The notes: a model not told the origin generated them from the sequence alone. 64,000 nt of DNA from Paracoccus sp. DMF-8 (GCF_029309835.1 NZ_JARJHL010000016.1:142218-206217); one strand, 5' to 3'; positions 1 through 9,667 are shown, counted from the stretch's first letter. Numbers and translations are program-made.

Positions 1-1
1 C

Positions 2-154
2 GGCCCGGTCTGGGGCCCCGAGGTCAGCCGAAACGGGGCGGTCGATCAGTTTCCGACCGCCGCGAAATGGCTGATGATCATCGGGATGTTTCTTGGCCGG
101 TTGGAGCTTCTGTCGGTGCTTGTCCTGCTTCTGCCGCGCTTCTGGCGTCAGTAG
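2..154 (+). CDS. trkH: TrkH potassium uptake protein, C-terminal end (partial)
   Basis: An open frame runs in from the left edge and stops with TAG at 152-154, giving the last 50 residues of a protein. The end (GRLELLSVLVLLLPRFWR) is the typical closing helix of TrkH/KtrB-type potassium channel subunits of the inner membrane, where a G-R-E-L motif precedes the last membrane segment. The bulk of the gene lies outside the window. Its 3' end overlaps by 77 bases with the 3' end of the opposing gene 78-1610. The family call rests on this short tail only. Confidence 0.72.
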   Translation, partial: GPVWGPEVSRNGAVDQFPTAAKWLMIIGMFLGRLELLSVLVLLLPRFWRQ

Positions 155-1610
155 CGGGCACCAGCAGGGCGGTGTTTTCCGCAGGCGCAAAGCGCGTCAG
201 CCCGTCCGAGATTTCGGCCAGGATCCGGGGCTGGTTTTCTGCATCGGCGACCGGCCAGATCAGCACGAATCCCTGCACCGTATCGTCGACGACGCGGGTT
301 TCGGCATAGCCGATATGGGTGTCGTTGCGGCCTTTCAGGATCGCCTGCCCGCGCGTGATGCTGCGCTCGGGCGAGGGCACCCAGCCAAGCGCGGTGACCA
401 GCCCGGTCAGGTCCAGCATTTCCTGTTGCCCGCCCGGCTGGCTGATCAGGATCAGCGCGGCGCCGGAATTGTCCTTTGGGCCATAGATCGACAGCGCGCG
501 TTCGGTGCGGTCGAATTGCAGCGCCTGCATCGGCGCGGGCAGCGACAGGCCGGTATAGTCGTCGCGCAGGTCGACCAGCCCGACCTCGGACCGCCAGGCC
601 TCGCGGCGGCGGATCAGTTCGTGCATCGCGGTATCGGCATCGGGCGAGGCGCGCAGGGCCACGACCTCGCTGGCGATGGCGGCGCGGGTCATCGGGCCGT
701 CCTTGCCGTCGATCGCGCCGTCATAATGCCCGGCCCAACGCAGGGCGCGCTGGATATCTTCCAGCGCCGGGGCGGTCTGGCCTTCGGCGGCAGGGGTGTC
801 GGCAGGCGGGGCCGCGCCTTCGACGGCGACCTGCCCCATATCGGCGCCCGGCGCGACAAAGGCATCGCGCGGCACGGCATTGGCGGCGCGGAAAGCGGCC
901 AGCCAGCGGGTCGCCAGATCCTGCTCCATCGGGCCGACGGCAACGGCATAGCGGCCGTTTTCCAACTGCCACAGGCTGGCATCGGGCAGGGTTTCGCGCC
1001 GCGCGTTCAGCAGTTCCTGCGCGCGGGCCAGATCGCTATCCGATTCGATGCGGATGAAAAAGCCGGTGGGAACGGGGGCGGGTTCCGGTTCGGCGACGGT
1101 TTCGCCGACTGCGTCGGGGACGACCTCGGGGGCCGCTTCGGTTGTGTCAGGTTCTGTGGTGCCGGATTCGGTGGTGCCAGATTCAGTGGTGCCGGTCTCG
1201 GTCGCCGCGTCACCCGGTTGCGCCCCGCCCGCCAGCGCATCGGCATCGAACAGCGAGGGCGAGCCGCCCTCTGCCGCCTCTGCCACGGGCGCGGCAGCGA
1301 CGGGTGTCATCTGCTGGTTGCCCGCCGGGGCGATAAAGCTGTCATCCGGGATCCTGCGCTGCGATTTCAGGTCGTCCAGCAGGGGCGCGGCGTCTTCGCG
1401 GGGCAGGGGGCCAAGCGCGATGGCGACCCAATCGCCGTTCAGCGGAAAGGTCACGACATTCGGGAATTGCGCCCCCCAGTTCGCGGCGGTTTCCTGCGCG
1501 GCTTCGGCACCGCGTTTCGCCTCGATCCGGATGACGACATCCTCGGCCGCGGCCGCAGTTGCCAATACGACGGGCAGGGCTGCCCCGATGATCCTTGCAA
1601 AGCTGCGCAT
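78..1610 (-). CDS. Periplasmic SPOR-like / peptidoglycan-binding-like protein
   Basis: A 510-residue protein starting at MRSFARIIGA; the first 22 residues form a signal peptide ending ATAAAA, so I reject an upstream in-frame start at 1718 that would bury it. Two related blocks of about 70 residues (about 24-95 and 183-254) share the pattern IRIE...G.(Y/W)VA(I/V)A(L/V)GP...F(I/V)AP, resembling SPOR-type repeats. A linker at about 138-158 is a degenerate TTESG repeat. A region near 283-345 (LEDIQRALRWAGHYDGAIDG) looks like a peptidoglycan-binding domain 1 fold; the rest is a beta-rich tail. It is divergent from glyQ, 85 bases apart. Role in envelope or peptidoglycan is inferred; I do not recognise a named gene. 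Confidence 0.7.
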   Translation of the reverse strand: MRSFARIIGAALPVVLATAAAAEDVVIRIEAKRGAEAAQETAANWGAQFPNVVTFPLNGDWVAIALGPLPREDAAPLLDDLKSQRRIPDDSFIAPAGNQQMTPVAAAPVAEAAEGGSPSLFDADALAGGAQPGDAATETGTTESGTTESGTTEPDTTEAAPEVVPDAVGETVAEPEPAPVPTGFFIRIESDSDLARAQELLNARRETLPDASLWQLENGRYAVAVGPMEQDLATRWLAAFRAANAVPRDAFVAPGADMGQVAVEGAAPPADTPAAEGQTAPALEDIQRALRWAGHYDGAIDGKDGPMTRAAIASEVVALRASPDADTAMHELIRRREAWRSEVGLVDLRDDYTGLSLPAPMQALQFDRTERALSIYGPKDNSGAALILISQPGGQQEMLDLTGLVTALGWVPSPERSITRGQAILKGRNDTHIGYAETRVVDDTVQGFVLIWPVADAENQPRILAEISDGLTRFAPAENTALLVPATDARSAAEAGQAPTEAPTGQETSR

Positions 1611-1695
1611 CCACTCGTCCCTCTGATTGACCCTGCGCCGCCCTCTGCCTAGAAGGCGACAGAAATTCCTGCCAGTTATGCCAAAGGATGCGACG

Positions 1696-2625
1696 ATGAC
1701 CAGCCCCGACCGGCCCAAGAGCTTTCAGGAAATCATCCTGCGGCTGCAGAATTACTGGGCGGCTCAGGGATGCGCGGTCCTGCAACCCTATGATATGGAG
1801 GTCGGCGCGGGCACGTTCCACCCGGCGACGACGCTGCGCAGCCTTGGCACCAAGCCCTGGGCGGCGGCCTATGTCCAGCCCTCGCGCCGCCCGACGGATG
1901 GGCGTTACGGTGAAAACCCCAACCGGCTACAGCATTACTATCAATATCAGGTGATCATCAAACCATCGCCCGCGAACCTTCAGGATCTGTATCTGGGCAG
2001 CCTGAAGGCCATCGGTCTGGACCCGATGATCCACGATGTCCGTTTCGTCGAAGATGACTGGGAAAGCCCGACCCTTGGCGCTTGGGGTCTGGGCTGGGAG
2101 GTCTGGTGCGACGGGATGGAGGTCAGCCAGTTCACCTATTTCCAGCAGGTCGGCGGGCATGACTGCCGACCCGTCTCGGGCGAGCTGACCTATGGGCTGG
2201 AGCGCCTGGCCATGTATGTGCTGGGGATCGAGCATGTCATGGACATGCCCTTCAACGATCCCGCCAGCCCGATTCCGCTGACCTATGGCGATGTCTTTCT
2301 GCAAACCGAACGCGAATACAGCCGCTGGAATTTCGATCAGGCCGATACGGATATGCTGTTCCAGCATTTCAAGGATGCCGAGGCCGAATGCGACCGCATC
2401 CTGTCGGCCGATGACACCGACGCGGCGGGCCGCAATATCCCGATGGCGCACCCGGCCTATGATCAGGCGATCAAGGCCAGCCATCTGTTCAACCTGCTGG
2501 ACGCGCGCGGCGTGATCTCGGTCACCGAACGTCAGGCCTATATCGGTCGGGTGCGGGCGCTGGCCAAACGCTGCGCCGACCTGTTCGTGACCACCCCCGC
2601 AGCCACGGGCGAGCAGATCCGATGA
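1696..2625 (+). CDS. glyQ: Glycine--tRNA ligase alpha subunit
   Basis: 309 residues, the usual length for the alpha subunit of the bacterial alpha2beta2 glycyl-tRNA synthetase, which charges tRNA-Gly in the cytoplasm. The class II catalytic core is clear: [14 protein letters not shown] at the N-terminus, then [32 protein letters not shown] and [10 protein letters not shown] chose ATG 1696 (MTSPDRPK) because the family starts just before SFQE; upstream in-frame starts only add a basic stretch. The stop overlaps the next start by four bases (ATGA), and glyS follows, so these are one operon. Confidence 0.97.
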   Translation: MTSPDRPKSFQEIILRLQNYWAAQGCAVLQPYDMEVGAGTFHPATTLRSLGTKPWAAAYVQPSRRPTDGRYGENPNRLQHYYQYQVIIKPSPANLQDLYLGSLKAIGLDPMIHDVRFVEDDWESPTLGAWGLGWEVWCDGMEVSQFTYFQQVGGHDCRPVSGELTYGLERLAMYVLGIEHVMDMPFNDPASPIPLTYGDVFLQTEREYSRWNFDQADTDMLFQHFKDAEAECDRILSADDTDAAGRNIPMAHPAYDQAIKASHLFNLLDARGVISVTERQAYIGRVRALAKRCADLFVTTPAATGEQIR

Positions 2626-3095
2626 CCGGAAAACTGATCGCGATCTTTTTCGCCGCCATCGTCCTCGTTGCAGGCGGCGGCATGTATTACCTGCAGGTTT
2701 ACCATTACTACCGCACCGTCGATCAGGCCCCGGCGACGCTGGCCGTTCAGGGCGCGGATGGCGCGGTGATCGACCTGCCGGTCGCCGATTATCAGGGCAT
2801 CTATTCGGTCAGTTCGCCGCTGGCGAACCGCGCCTGTTTCACGACCGACCCGGCGCTGGCCGCGACTGCCGCGCCCTATCCCGCGCCGACGCCGCTGATC
2901 CCGCCGCGCTGGTTCGACTGTTTCGACGTGGCTGCCCTGACCGATGACATCGCCGCTGGCCGCGCCACCGCCTGGCTGGTGCAGAAAAACATCGCCCCCA
3001 AAATCGACGCCGTTCTGGCCGTCTATCCCGACGGCCGCGCCTATGAATGGCGCCAGACCAACGAAGACGCCGAAGAGAAAAGGACCATCGACTGA
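2622..3095 (+). CDS. Small single-pass membrane protein between glyQ and glyS (DUF6446-like)
   Basis: 157 residues with one N-terminal membrane segment (about residues 5-23, [19 protein letters not shown]) and a soluble domain presumably in the periplasm. It contains two cysteines in a CF...CF arrangement (NRACFTTD and WFDCFDV), which could form a disulfide. It is translationally coupled on both sides: start overlaps the glyQ stop and its stop overlaps the glyS start. From memory, a protein of this kind sits between glyQ and glyS in many Rhodobacterales (DUF6446). Function unknown; a role in glycylation is not implied. Confidence 0.88.
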   Translation: MTGKLIAIFFAAIVLVAGGGMYYLQVYHYYRTVDQAPATLAVQGADGAVIDLPVADYQGIYSVSSPLANRACFTTDPALAATAAPYPAPTPLIPPRWFDCFDVAALTDDIAAGRATAWLVQKNIAPKIDAVLAVYPDGRAYEWRQTNEDAEEKRTID

Positions 3096-5311
3096 TGCCC
3101 GACCTGCTGATCGAACTCTTTTCGGAAGAAATCCCGGCCCGCATGCAATCCCGCGCGCGCGAGGATCTGCGCAAGCTGGTCACGGATGGTCTGGTTGCGG
3201 CCGGCCTGACCTATCGCAGCGCAGGCGCATTCAGCACCCCGCGCCGCCTGACCCTGACCGTCGAGGGCCTCTCCGCCGAAAGCCCGACCACCCGCGAGGA
3301 ACGCAAGGGCCCCCGCACCGACGCGCCCGAGGCCGCCTTGCAGGGTTTCCTGCGCGGTGCGGGCCTGACCCGCGATGATCTGGTCGCGCGCGACGATAAA
3401 AAGGGCCAGGTCTGGTTCGCGACCATCGTCAAACCCGGCCGCCCCGCCGCCGAGATCGTGGCCGAGGTGCTGGACAGCACCATCCGCAACTTTCCCTGGC
3501 CGAAATCCATGCGTTGGGGCGCGGGTTCCCTGCGTTGGGTCCGCCCCCTCCATTCCATTATCTGCATCCTGACGGATGAGGCCGGCGCCCGGATCGTGCC
3601 CCTTGATATCGAAGGCATCCGGACCGGCGACACCACCCGCGGCCACCGCTTCATGGCCCCCGACGCCTTTGCCGTGACCGGCTTTGACGATTACGCCGCC
3701 AGGCTGCGCCGCGCCCGCGTCATGCTGGACAGCGCGGAACGCGAGGCCGCCATCCGGCAAGAGGCCGCCAATCTCGCCTTTGCCCGTGGCTGGGAGATCG
3801 TGCCCGACGACGGGTTGCTGTCGGAAATCGCCGGTCTGGTCGAATGGCCCGTCCCCCTGATGGGCGTGATCGAGGACCGCTTTCTGGCCCTGCCGCCCGA
3901 GGTGCTGCAAACCTCGATGAAGGAACACCAGAAATTCCTGTCCGCCCGCAACCCGAAAACCGGCCGGATCGAAGGCTTCGTCACGGTGGCCAATATCGAC
4001 ACCCCCGATCACGGCGACACCATCCTGAAAGGCAACCAGCGCGTGCTGGCCGCCCGCCTGTCGGACGCGGCCTTCTTCTGGGAAAATGATTTGCGAGAGG
4101 CGAAATCCGGGATGCAGGACTGGGAACAGGGCCTGAAATCCGTGACCTTCCAAAGCAAGCTGGGCAGTCAGGCCGACCGCATCACCCGCATCGCAGCCCT
4201 TGCCCGTGAAATCGCCCCGCTGGTCGGTGCCGACCCGGACATGGCCGAGGAAGCCGCCCGCATCGCCAAACTCGACCTGCGTTCGGCGATGGTCGGCGAA
4301 TTCCCCGAACTGCAAGGCACCATGGGCCGCTATTACGCGCTGGAGGCAGGCAAGGACGCAGCGGTGGCCGACGCCGCCCGCGACCACTATTCCCCCTTGG
4401 GTCCGTCCGACGCCGTGCCCACCGCCCCGGTCTCGGTCGCGGTTGCGCTGGCAGATAAGCTGGACACCCTGACCGGCTTCTGGGCCATCGACGAAAAACC
4501 CACCGGTTCCAAAGACCCCTTCGCCCTTCGCCGCGCGGCCTTGGGGGTTGTTCGGTTGGTGTTGGGGAATGCGATCAGAATTTCTCTGTCAGAGTTGATG
4601 CATACGATCGGAGAAGTGCATCTTGACTTTTTCTTCCTGCGGCAACGAGAGCATTTCGCGGATAGTGAGCGACAGCTCGTAGATGCTGGCTTTGAAAAAC
4701 CAGATTACGCGCAGAAAATAAAAGCGTTTGAAAAGGCGAGCTTTCCTGAAGGCACCGCTTTCATTAATGCTCTTGTTGCAATGGAAATTGACCTCCTCTC
4801 CTTCTTCCACGACCGCCTCAAAGTCTTCCTCAAAGATCAAGGCATCCGCCACGACGTCATCGACGCCGTGCTCAACATGCCCGGCAATGACGACCTGACC
4901 CTGCTCGTCAACCGCGCCACCGCCCTGTCGGATTTCCTGAAAACCGACGACGGCACCAACCTGCTGCAGGGCCTGAAACGCGCCGCCAATATCCTCGCGC
5001 AGGCCGAAGAAAAGGACGGCGTCGAATACTCCTTCGGTGCCGACCCGAAATATGCCGAAACCGATCAGGAACGCGCCCTCTTCGCGGCCCTCGGTCAGGC
5101 CCAACCCGCGATCAGCGCCGCCATGCAAGCCGAAGATTTCCCGGCAGCCATGTCCGCCATCGCCGCCCTGCGCGCGCCCATCGACGCCTTTTTCGACGCC
5201 GTCCAGATCAACACCGACAGCCAGATCCTGCGCCGCAACCGCCTGAACCTGCTGTCCCAGATCCGCGCCGCCGGCGCCGCCATCGCCGACTTCAACAAGA
5301 TCGAGGGCTGA
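3095..5311 (+). CDS. glyS: Glycine--tRNA ligase beta subunit, with an in-frame low-GC insertion
   Basis: 738 residues starting [18 protein letters not shown], the canonical GlyS N-terminus; family members are usually about 690. It supplies tRNA recognition and editing-like domains to the GlyQS complex. Conserved blocks include KSMRWGAG, FVTVANID, FPELQGTMGRYYA and the C-terminal RLNLLSQIR. The extra length lies at about residues 500-565 (bases about 4595-4795), between ALRRAALGVVRLVLGN and DLLSFFHDRLKVFLKDQGIRH. Bases 4621-4800 contain 83 G/C of 180 (46%), far below the flanks, and use different codons (gaaaaa, aaataa-like AT-rich codons). The frame is kept through it, so the protein is probably functional. 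Start codon overlaps the previous stop (TGATG). Confidence 0.95.
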   Translation: MPDLLIELFSEEIPARMQSRAREDLRKLVTDGLVAAGLTYRSAGAFSTPRRLTLTVEGLSAESPTTREERKGPRTDAPEAALQGFLRGAGLTRDDLVARDDKKGQVWFATIVKPGRPAAEIVAEVLDSTIRNFPWPKSMRWGAGSLRWVRPLHSIICILTDEAGARIVPLDIEGIRTGDTTRGHRFMAPDAFAVTGFDDYAARLRRARVMLDSAEREAAIRQEAANLAFARGWEIVPDDGLLSEIAGLVEWPVPLMGVIEDRFLALPPEVLQTSMKEHQKFLSARNPKTGRIEGFVTVANIDTPDHGDTILKGNQRVLAARLSDAAFFWENDLREAKSGMQDWEQGLKSVTFQSKLGSQADRITRIAALAREIAPLVGADPDMAEEAARIAKLDLRSAMVGEFPELQGTMGRYYALEAGKDAAVADAARDHYSPLGPSDAVPTAPVSVAVALADKLDTLTGFWAIDEKPTGSKDPFALRRAALGVVRLVLGNAIRISLSELMHTIGEVHLDFFFLRQREHFADSERQLVDAGFEKPDYAQKIKAFEKASFPEGTAFINALVAMEIDLLSFFHDRLKVFLKDQGIRHDVIDAVLNMPGNDDLTLLVNRATALSDFLKTDDGTNLLQGLKRAANILAQAEEKDGVEYSFGADPKYAETDQERALFAALGQAQPAISAAMQAEDFPAAMSAIAALRAPIDAFFDAVQINTDSQILRRNRLNLLSQIRAAGAAIADFNKIEG

Positions 5312-5333
5312 TTTCTTCATCACCCAAATACCC
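5312..5333. repeat. Post-stop 22-bp repeat, copy 1
   Basis: Directly after the glyS stop lies TTTCTTCATCACCCAAATACCC. The same word with one change (T for C) lies directly after the murD stop at 57884-57905. Both begin within two bases of a TGA and lead into G/C-rich hairpins, so this looks like a dispersed 3'-end element rather than chance. I recall similar 'CATCCAAATACCC' words after genes in other Rhodobacteraceae. Confidence 0.6.
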
Positions 5334-5346
5334 GCCGGGGTGAGAG

Positions 5347-5388
5347 GCGGGCCACAGGCCCGCGTCGAGGGGCGGCAGCCCCCTTTTT
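5347..5388 (+). terminator. Double-hairpin terminator after glyS
   Basis: Two hairpins in a row: stem 5347-5353/5357-5363 (GCGGGCC, loop ACA), then stem 5369-5373/5378-5382 (GGGGC, loop GGCA) followed by C and five T (5384-5388). The position 36 bases after the glyS stop and the T run fit a Rho-independent terminator ending the glyQ-glyS operon. Confidence 0.7.
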
Positions 5389-5406
5389 ACCGCTTGCCGC
5401 AAGGGG

Positions 5407-8011
5407 ATGGCCATGACAGGCTCACAGCCCATGCAAGCACTGAACGATCCGCTTTCCATCGTCGAAATTACCCCCTCGGCCGGGGTCAATACGGGTATCC
5501 ACGGCTGGCGGGCGAAATGCCTGCAACGTCTGGTCCGCATGAACCTGCCGGTCCCCCGCAGCGTCGCGATTTCCGCCGATGCGGTGCGGGCGATTTCGGC
5601 GGGCGGCATGCCCGACCGGGCAAGGCTGGCGGCGCTGATGGATCAGGGCAGCGGGCTGGTCAGCGTGCGGCCCTCGGCCATCGACCCGGCATGGGGCGGG
5701 CCGGGGACCGTGCTGAATGTCGGCATGAATGACGAGGTCCACGACCGCATCGCCGCGATCAAGGGCCGGGGCGCGGCGGATGCGCTGTATAGCGGTTTCG
5801 TCCAATCCTATGCCATCCATGTCGCGCGGCTCGACCCCGGCATGTTTTCCGACGAACATGCCGACCTGCGCGCGGTTCTGGCCGCCTATTACGCCGAAAC
5901 CGACGAAGCTTTCCCCCAGGACCCCGCCCGCCAGCTGGCCGAGGTGCTGCGGTCCATGGCGCGGGCATGGGACGGGCCGACCGCCCGGCTGCTGCGTCAG
6001 GCCAAGGGGGCGCCGCCGAATGCGCCGTTGGGGCTGGTCGTGCAGGACATGGCGCTGGCCATCGGGCCGGGGGTCACCGGGTCGGGCACGATCCAGTTCA
6101 TCGACTCCGTCACCGGCACGCCGCGCATCACCGGGCGCTTTCGCGGCCAGACCCAGGGCAACGCCAAGGGCGAGGGCGCCGATCCGCTCTATCTGACCCG
6201 CGATCCGCGCGGCCAGTCGCCGGAACAGGCCGCGCCCGAGGTCTTTGCCGATCTGGTCCGCTTCGGCGTCGCCGCCCGCGAACGCCTGCGCGAAGAAATG
6301 CAGATCGAATTCGTGCTGACCGACAGCAAGATCTCGATCATCGACGCGATCCGGGTCACGCGCAGCTCCCGCGCCTCGGTCCGCATCGCGGTGGCGCTGG
6401 CCCGCGACGGCATCATCGCCCCGCAAGAGGCGGTGATGCGGGTCGAACCCCGCGCCCTTGGCGAATTGCTGCATTACCAGATCGACCCCGCCAGCCCGCG
6501 CGACATCGTCACGCGCGGCATCAACGCCAGCCCCGGCGCCGCGACCGGCCAGATCGTCTTTACCGCCGCCGCCGCGCAGGAACGCGAGGCGCGGGGCGAA
6601 GCGCTGCGGTGCTGATCCGCCGCGAAACCGTGCCCGAAGATATCCGCGGCATGCATGCCGCCGTCGCCGTCCTGACCGAACGCGGCGGCGTGACCAGCCA
6701 TGCGGCGGTGATCGCGCGCGGCCTTGGCCTGCCCGGCATCGTCGGCGCCAGCGGCATTTCCATCGATTCGCGCGCGCGCATCATGCGCGTCGGCACCCGC
6801 ATCTTCCGCGAGGGCGATATCCTGACCATCGACGGCACTTCGGGCGAGGTGCTGGCGGGCGCGGCGACCCTGCTGGAACCGGCGCTGGACGACAGTTTCA
6901 ACCAGTTGCTGGAATGGGCCGACGAATTCCGCCGCATCGGCGTGCGCGCCAATGCCGACACGCCCGACGATGCCGCGACGGCGCAGAATTTCAAGGCGCA
7001 GGGCATCGGGCTGTGCCGCACGGAACACATGTTCTTTGACGACGCGCGCCTGCCGGCCATGCGCGAGATGATCTTTGCCGACGCGCCTGCGGATCGCCGT
7101 CTGGCGCTGGAACGCATCCTGCCGATGCAGCGCGACGATTTCACGGCGCTGTTCGAGATCATGGCGGGCCTGCCGGTCACCATCCGCCTGTTCGACCCGC
7201 CCCTGCATGAATTCCTGCCCCATGACCGCGAAGGCATGCGCGAACTGGCCGAATCGCTGGACCTGCCGCTGTCCGATGTCGTCCGCCGGGTCGAGGGCGC
7301 CTGTCGAATTCAACCCGATGCTGGGGATGCGCGGCGTGCGCCTGGGCATCACCGTGCCCGAAATCTACGACATCCAGGCCCGCGCCATTTTCGAGGCGAC
7401 GGTCGCCGCCGCCCGTGCCGGATCGCCGGTCGTGCCCGAAATCATGATCCCGCTGGTCAGCGCCCGGCGCGAGGTCGAGCTGGTGAAGACCCGCGTCGGC
7501 GCCGTCGCCGCCGCGGTCAGGAACGGGAAGCCCGGCAGAGCATTCACCTACCGCCTTGGCGTCATGGTCGAAACGCCGCGCGCGCCGCGCTGCGGGGCGG
7601 GCGATATCGCCGAACATTGCGGCCTTCATGTCATTCGGGACGAACGACCTGACGCAGATGACCTATGGCCTGTCGCGCGATGACGCGGGCCGTTTCATGG
7701 GCACCTATGTCGGCAAGGGCGTGTATGAAGGACCCGAATTCCACATCCTCGACCAGCAGGGCGTGGGCGAGGTGGTCGCGATCGGGGTCGAACGCGCCAA
7801 GGCGCATCGTCCCGACATCACGATTTCGGTCTGTGGCGAACATGGCGGCAATCCCAGATCGATCGCTTTCTGCCTGCGGGCGGGTGTCGATTATGTGTCA
7901 TGTTCGCCCTTCAGGGTGCCCGTGGCGCGTCTTGCCGCCGCTCAGGAAACGATTCTCGAAGCTGCCGAAGCGGCCATGAAAGCCTCTGAGGACGAATTTC
8001 CGCAGTCTTAA
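5407..8011 (+). pseudogene. ppdK: Pyruvate, phosphate dikinase-like gene, interrupted by several frameshifts
   Basis: About 865 residues when frames are joined. Domains in order: an ATP-grasp-like region (GLVSVRPSAIDPAWGG, EFVLTDSKISIIDAIRVT), the phosphohistidine swivel domain (GGVTSHAAVIARGLGLPGIVG, catalytic His in TSHAA), and the PEP/pyruvate barrel (GLCRTEHMFF, EFNPMLGMRGVRLG, SFGTNDLTQMTYGLSRDD, SVCGEHGGNP). The reading frame changes near 6600 (one base lost), near 7305 (one gained), and near 7575-7620 (net one gained, with a compensated slip around GGGGCGGG). The N-terminus lacks the usual KGANLAEM glycine-rich segment, so even repaired this is a shortened or divergent dikinase. Either a decayed gene or consensus errors; the clean sequence between breaks favours errors. 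Confidence 0.8.
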
Positions 8012-8227
8012 GACTCTCTGAATCTGGCCGGTTCTTGCTGATCGGGCGAAAACGCTCGGCATAAACCTGCCGGAATCGAACCCTTCGGTCTGTTTTCGTG
8101 GCTTCACGGAGCTGTGGGCTGGCCTTCTGCCCCGCTGTTTTGGTCTTTCTCGCTCGATCAGGGGCGCTGACAGCGCTCCTCCCAGCGAAAAACAAGAACC
8201 ACGGTTCAGGACAAAGACAGGTTTAGC
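8012..8227. other. Intergenic region upstream of the SleB-type hydrolase
   Basis: 216 bases between the ppdK-like gene and the hydrolase start. It should hold the promoter of the latter, but I see no clear -35/-10 pair, no stable terminator hairpin and no small frame with coding character. Confidence 0.4.
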
Positions 8228-8788
8228 ATGACCATTTCCATGGCATGGCAGTCTGGCGCCTTGGCGCTTTTTACGGCCATTGCCCTATCCATCTCTGCCG
8301 TGCCCGGTCACGCAAATGGCAATGACACCAGAAGGTTATCCGCCTCGAACGGGGGCGAACGGGTGCAGCAGGTCGCGGCGCGCGGCGTCAGTCAGGCCGA
8401 ATTGCAATGCCTGGACCGAGGCATTGGCAATTTCGAGGCGCGGGGCGTGCGCACCGCCGGTCAGCAGGCCGTTGCCGAGGTGATTCTGAACCGCGTCGAT
8501 CACCCGCGCTTTCCGAATTCGGTCTGCGGCGTCGTCAACCAGCGCGGTCAGTTCAGCTGCAAGGGCCGGGTGTCGGGCCGTTACAATGAACGCGCCGCCT
8601 TCAGCCGCGTGCAGCGTGTCGCCATGGCCGCCCTTTCGGGTGCGCCGCGTGATCTGACCGGGGGCGCGACCTATTTCCACACCCTCCGCCGTGCGTCCGA
8701 AATGGTCGAACAAGTCTCACCCCGCACCGTGCGCATCGGTCGTCATATCTTTTACCGATCCGGCGGCCAGCGGGTTGCGTCGAACTGA
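8228..8788 (+). CDS. Secreted cell-wall hydrolase, SleB/CwlJ family (Hydrolase_2)
   Basis: 186 residues with a signal peptide (about 1-30, ending AVPGHAN). The core shows the Hydrolase_2 pattern: CLDRGIGNFEARG with the catalytic Glu in FEARG, GQQAVAEVILNRVDHPRFP, then SVCGVVNQ and GQFSC, and a closing GATYFHT. These enzymes cleave the peptidoglycan glycan strand; outside spore formers they act in wall remodelling. It stands alone between a long 5' gap and its own terminator. The start ATG at 8228 precedes the hydrophobic segment directly. Confidence 0.85.
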   Translation: MTISMAWQSGALALFTAIALSISAVPGHANGNDTRRLSASNGGERVQQVAARGVSQAELQCLDRGIGNFEARGVRTAGQQAVAEVILNRVDHPRFPNSVCGVVNQRGQFSCKGRVSGRYNERAAFSRVQRVAMAALSGAPRDLTGGATYFHTLRRASEMVEQVSPRTVRIGRHIFYRSGGQRVASN

Positions 8789-8814
8789 ATTAGCGGCAAA
8801 TCTCTGAGACAAGC

Positions 8815-8837
8815 GCCCGGCGGCTGTTCCGCCGGGC
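8815..8837 (+). terminator. Hairpin after the cell-wall hydrolase
   Basis: Perfect 9-bp stem GCCCGGCGG / CCGCCGGGC (8815-8823 and 8829-8837) with loop CTGTT, followed by TTGTTC. It lies 27 bases after the hydrolase stop and just before folB. Confidence 0.7.
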
Positions 8838-8864
8838 TTGTTCATTGCACGAGAGATGAATGCC

Positions 8865-9667
8865 ATGGAGCCCGCAGACCGCATCCACCTGCAGCGACTA
8901 TATCGTCGCGGCCGATATCGGTGCCTTCCAGACAGAGCGGGGGACATGACCAGCGCCTGAGTTTCAGCCTGACCGTCGATCTGGCCACCCCCGTCAAGGG
9001 CGTGAACGACGAGGTGGACCGGATCCTCAGCTATGACATCCTGATCGGGGCGATCACGGCGGGTCTGGCGGATCGGCGCCACAATCTGCTGGAGACGCTG
9101 GCCGAAAAGATCGCGGCGCAGGTGCTGGACCATCCCCGCGCCGCCCGGATCGAAGGTGACGATCGGCGTGCTGGACCGGGTGCCCGGCGCGCTTGGCGTG
9201 ACACTGGTGCGCAGCGCGGCGCGCGTGGCCGCCGAAACCCGTCGCATCGCGCCGACGGTTCTGTTCGTCGGGATGCGACACCGACCTGCCCGCCGGGCCG
9301 CTGGTCATCGTGCCCGATGCGCCAAACCTGCCCCTGCCGCAGGGTGGCAATGACCGGCTGATCGCGCTGCTGGCGCTGGATCAGGCGGCATGGGCGCTGG
9401 CCGGCCGGCTTGGCCTGCATGTCGCGGACGGCCTGACGGAACTCAACTGGGCGATGGGCGAAGGGCAGCGCGTGGTCTGGGCGCCCTATCGCATGACCGC
9501 GGACGAGGCGGAATTGCGCGCCGATCCCGTGGCGCTGACCTTTTTGGCTGGCAACGCGGCTGTCGGCGTCGCGACTGGCCCGGGCCTTGCCGCCCGGCAG
9601 CGCCGAACCCGTGCCGCCTGCGGGCTTTCATCTGACCGCGCCGGGGCAGGCGCCGGACGGGGATTGA
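8865..9667 (+). pseudogene. folB: Dihydroneopterin aldolase-like gene with five single-base insertions
   Basis: Joining frames gives a FolB-type protein: MEPADRIHL, DYIVAADIGAFQTERG, RLSFSLTVDLATPVKG, RILSYDILIGAI, LLETLAEKIAAQVL, then DRVPGALGVTLVRS, and a C-terminal extension ending in TAPGQAPDGD. FolB converts dihydroneopterin to 6-hydroxymethyl-dihydropterin for folate. Each frame change is a single extra base: near 8893, 8943, 9153, 9275 and 9542 (TTTTT where TTTT fits). All are +1, and the joined protein is otherwise well conserved. It directly precedes folP and glmM, the expected order. ATG 8865 is chosen because GAGAG sits nine bases upstream; ATG 8856 is too close to it. Confidence 0.75.

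Noticed and set aside
93..1652. 519-residue plus-strand frame opposite the SPOR-like gene
   Set aside because: Gly/Arg/His-rich shadow; the minus-strand protein has a signal peptide and internal repeats.
3041..4387. 448-residue minus-strand frame opposite glyS
   Set aside because: Antisense to GlyS, no motif.
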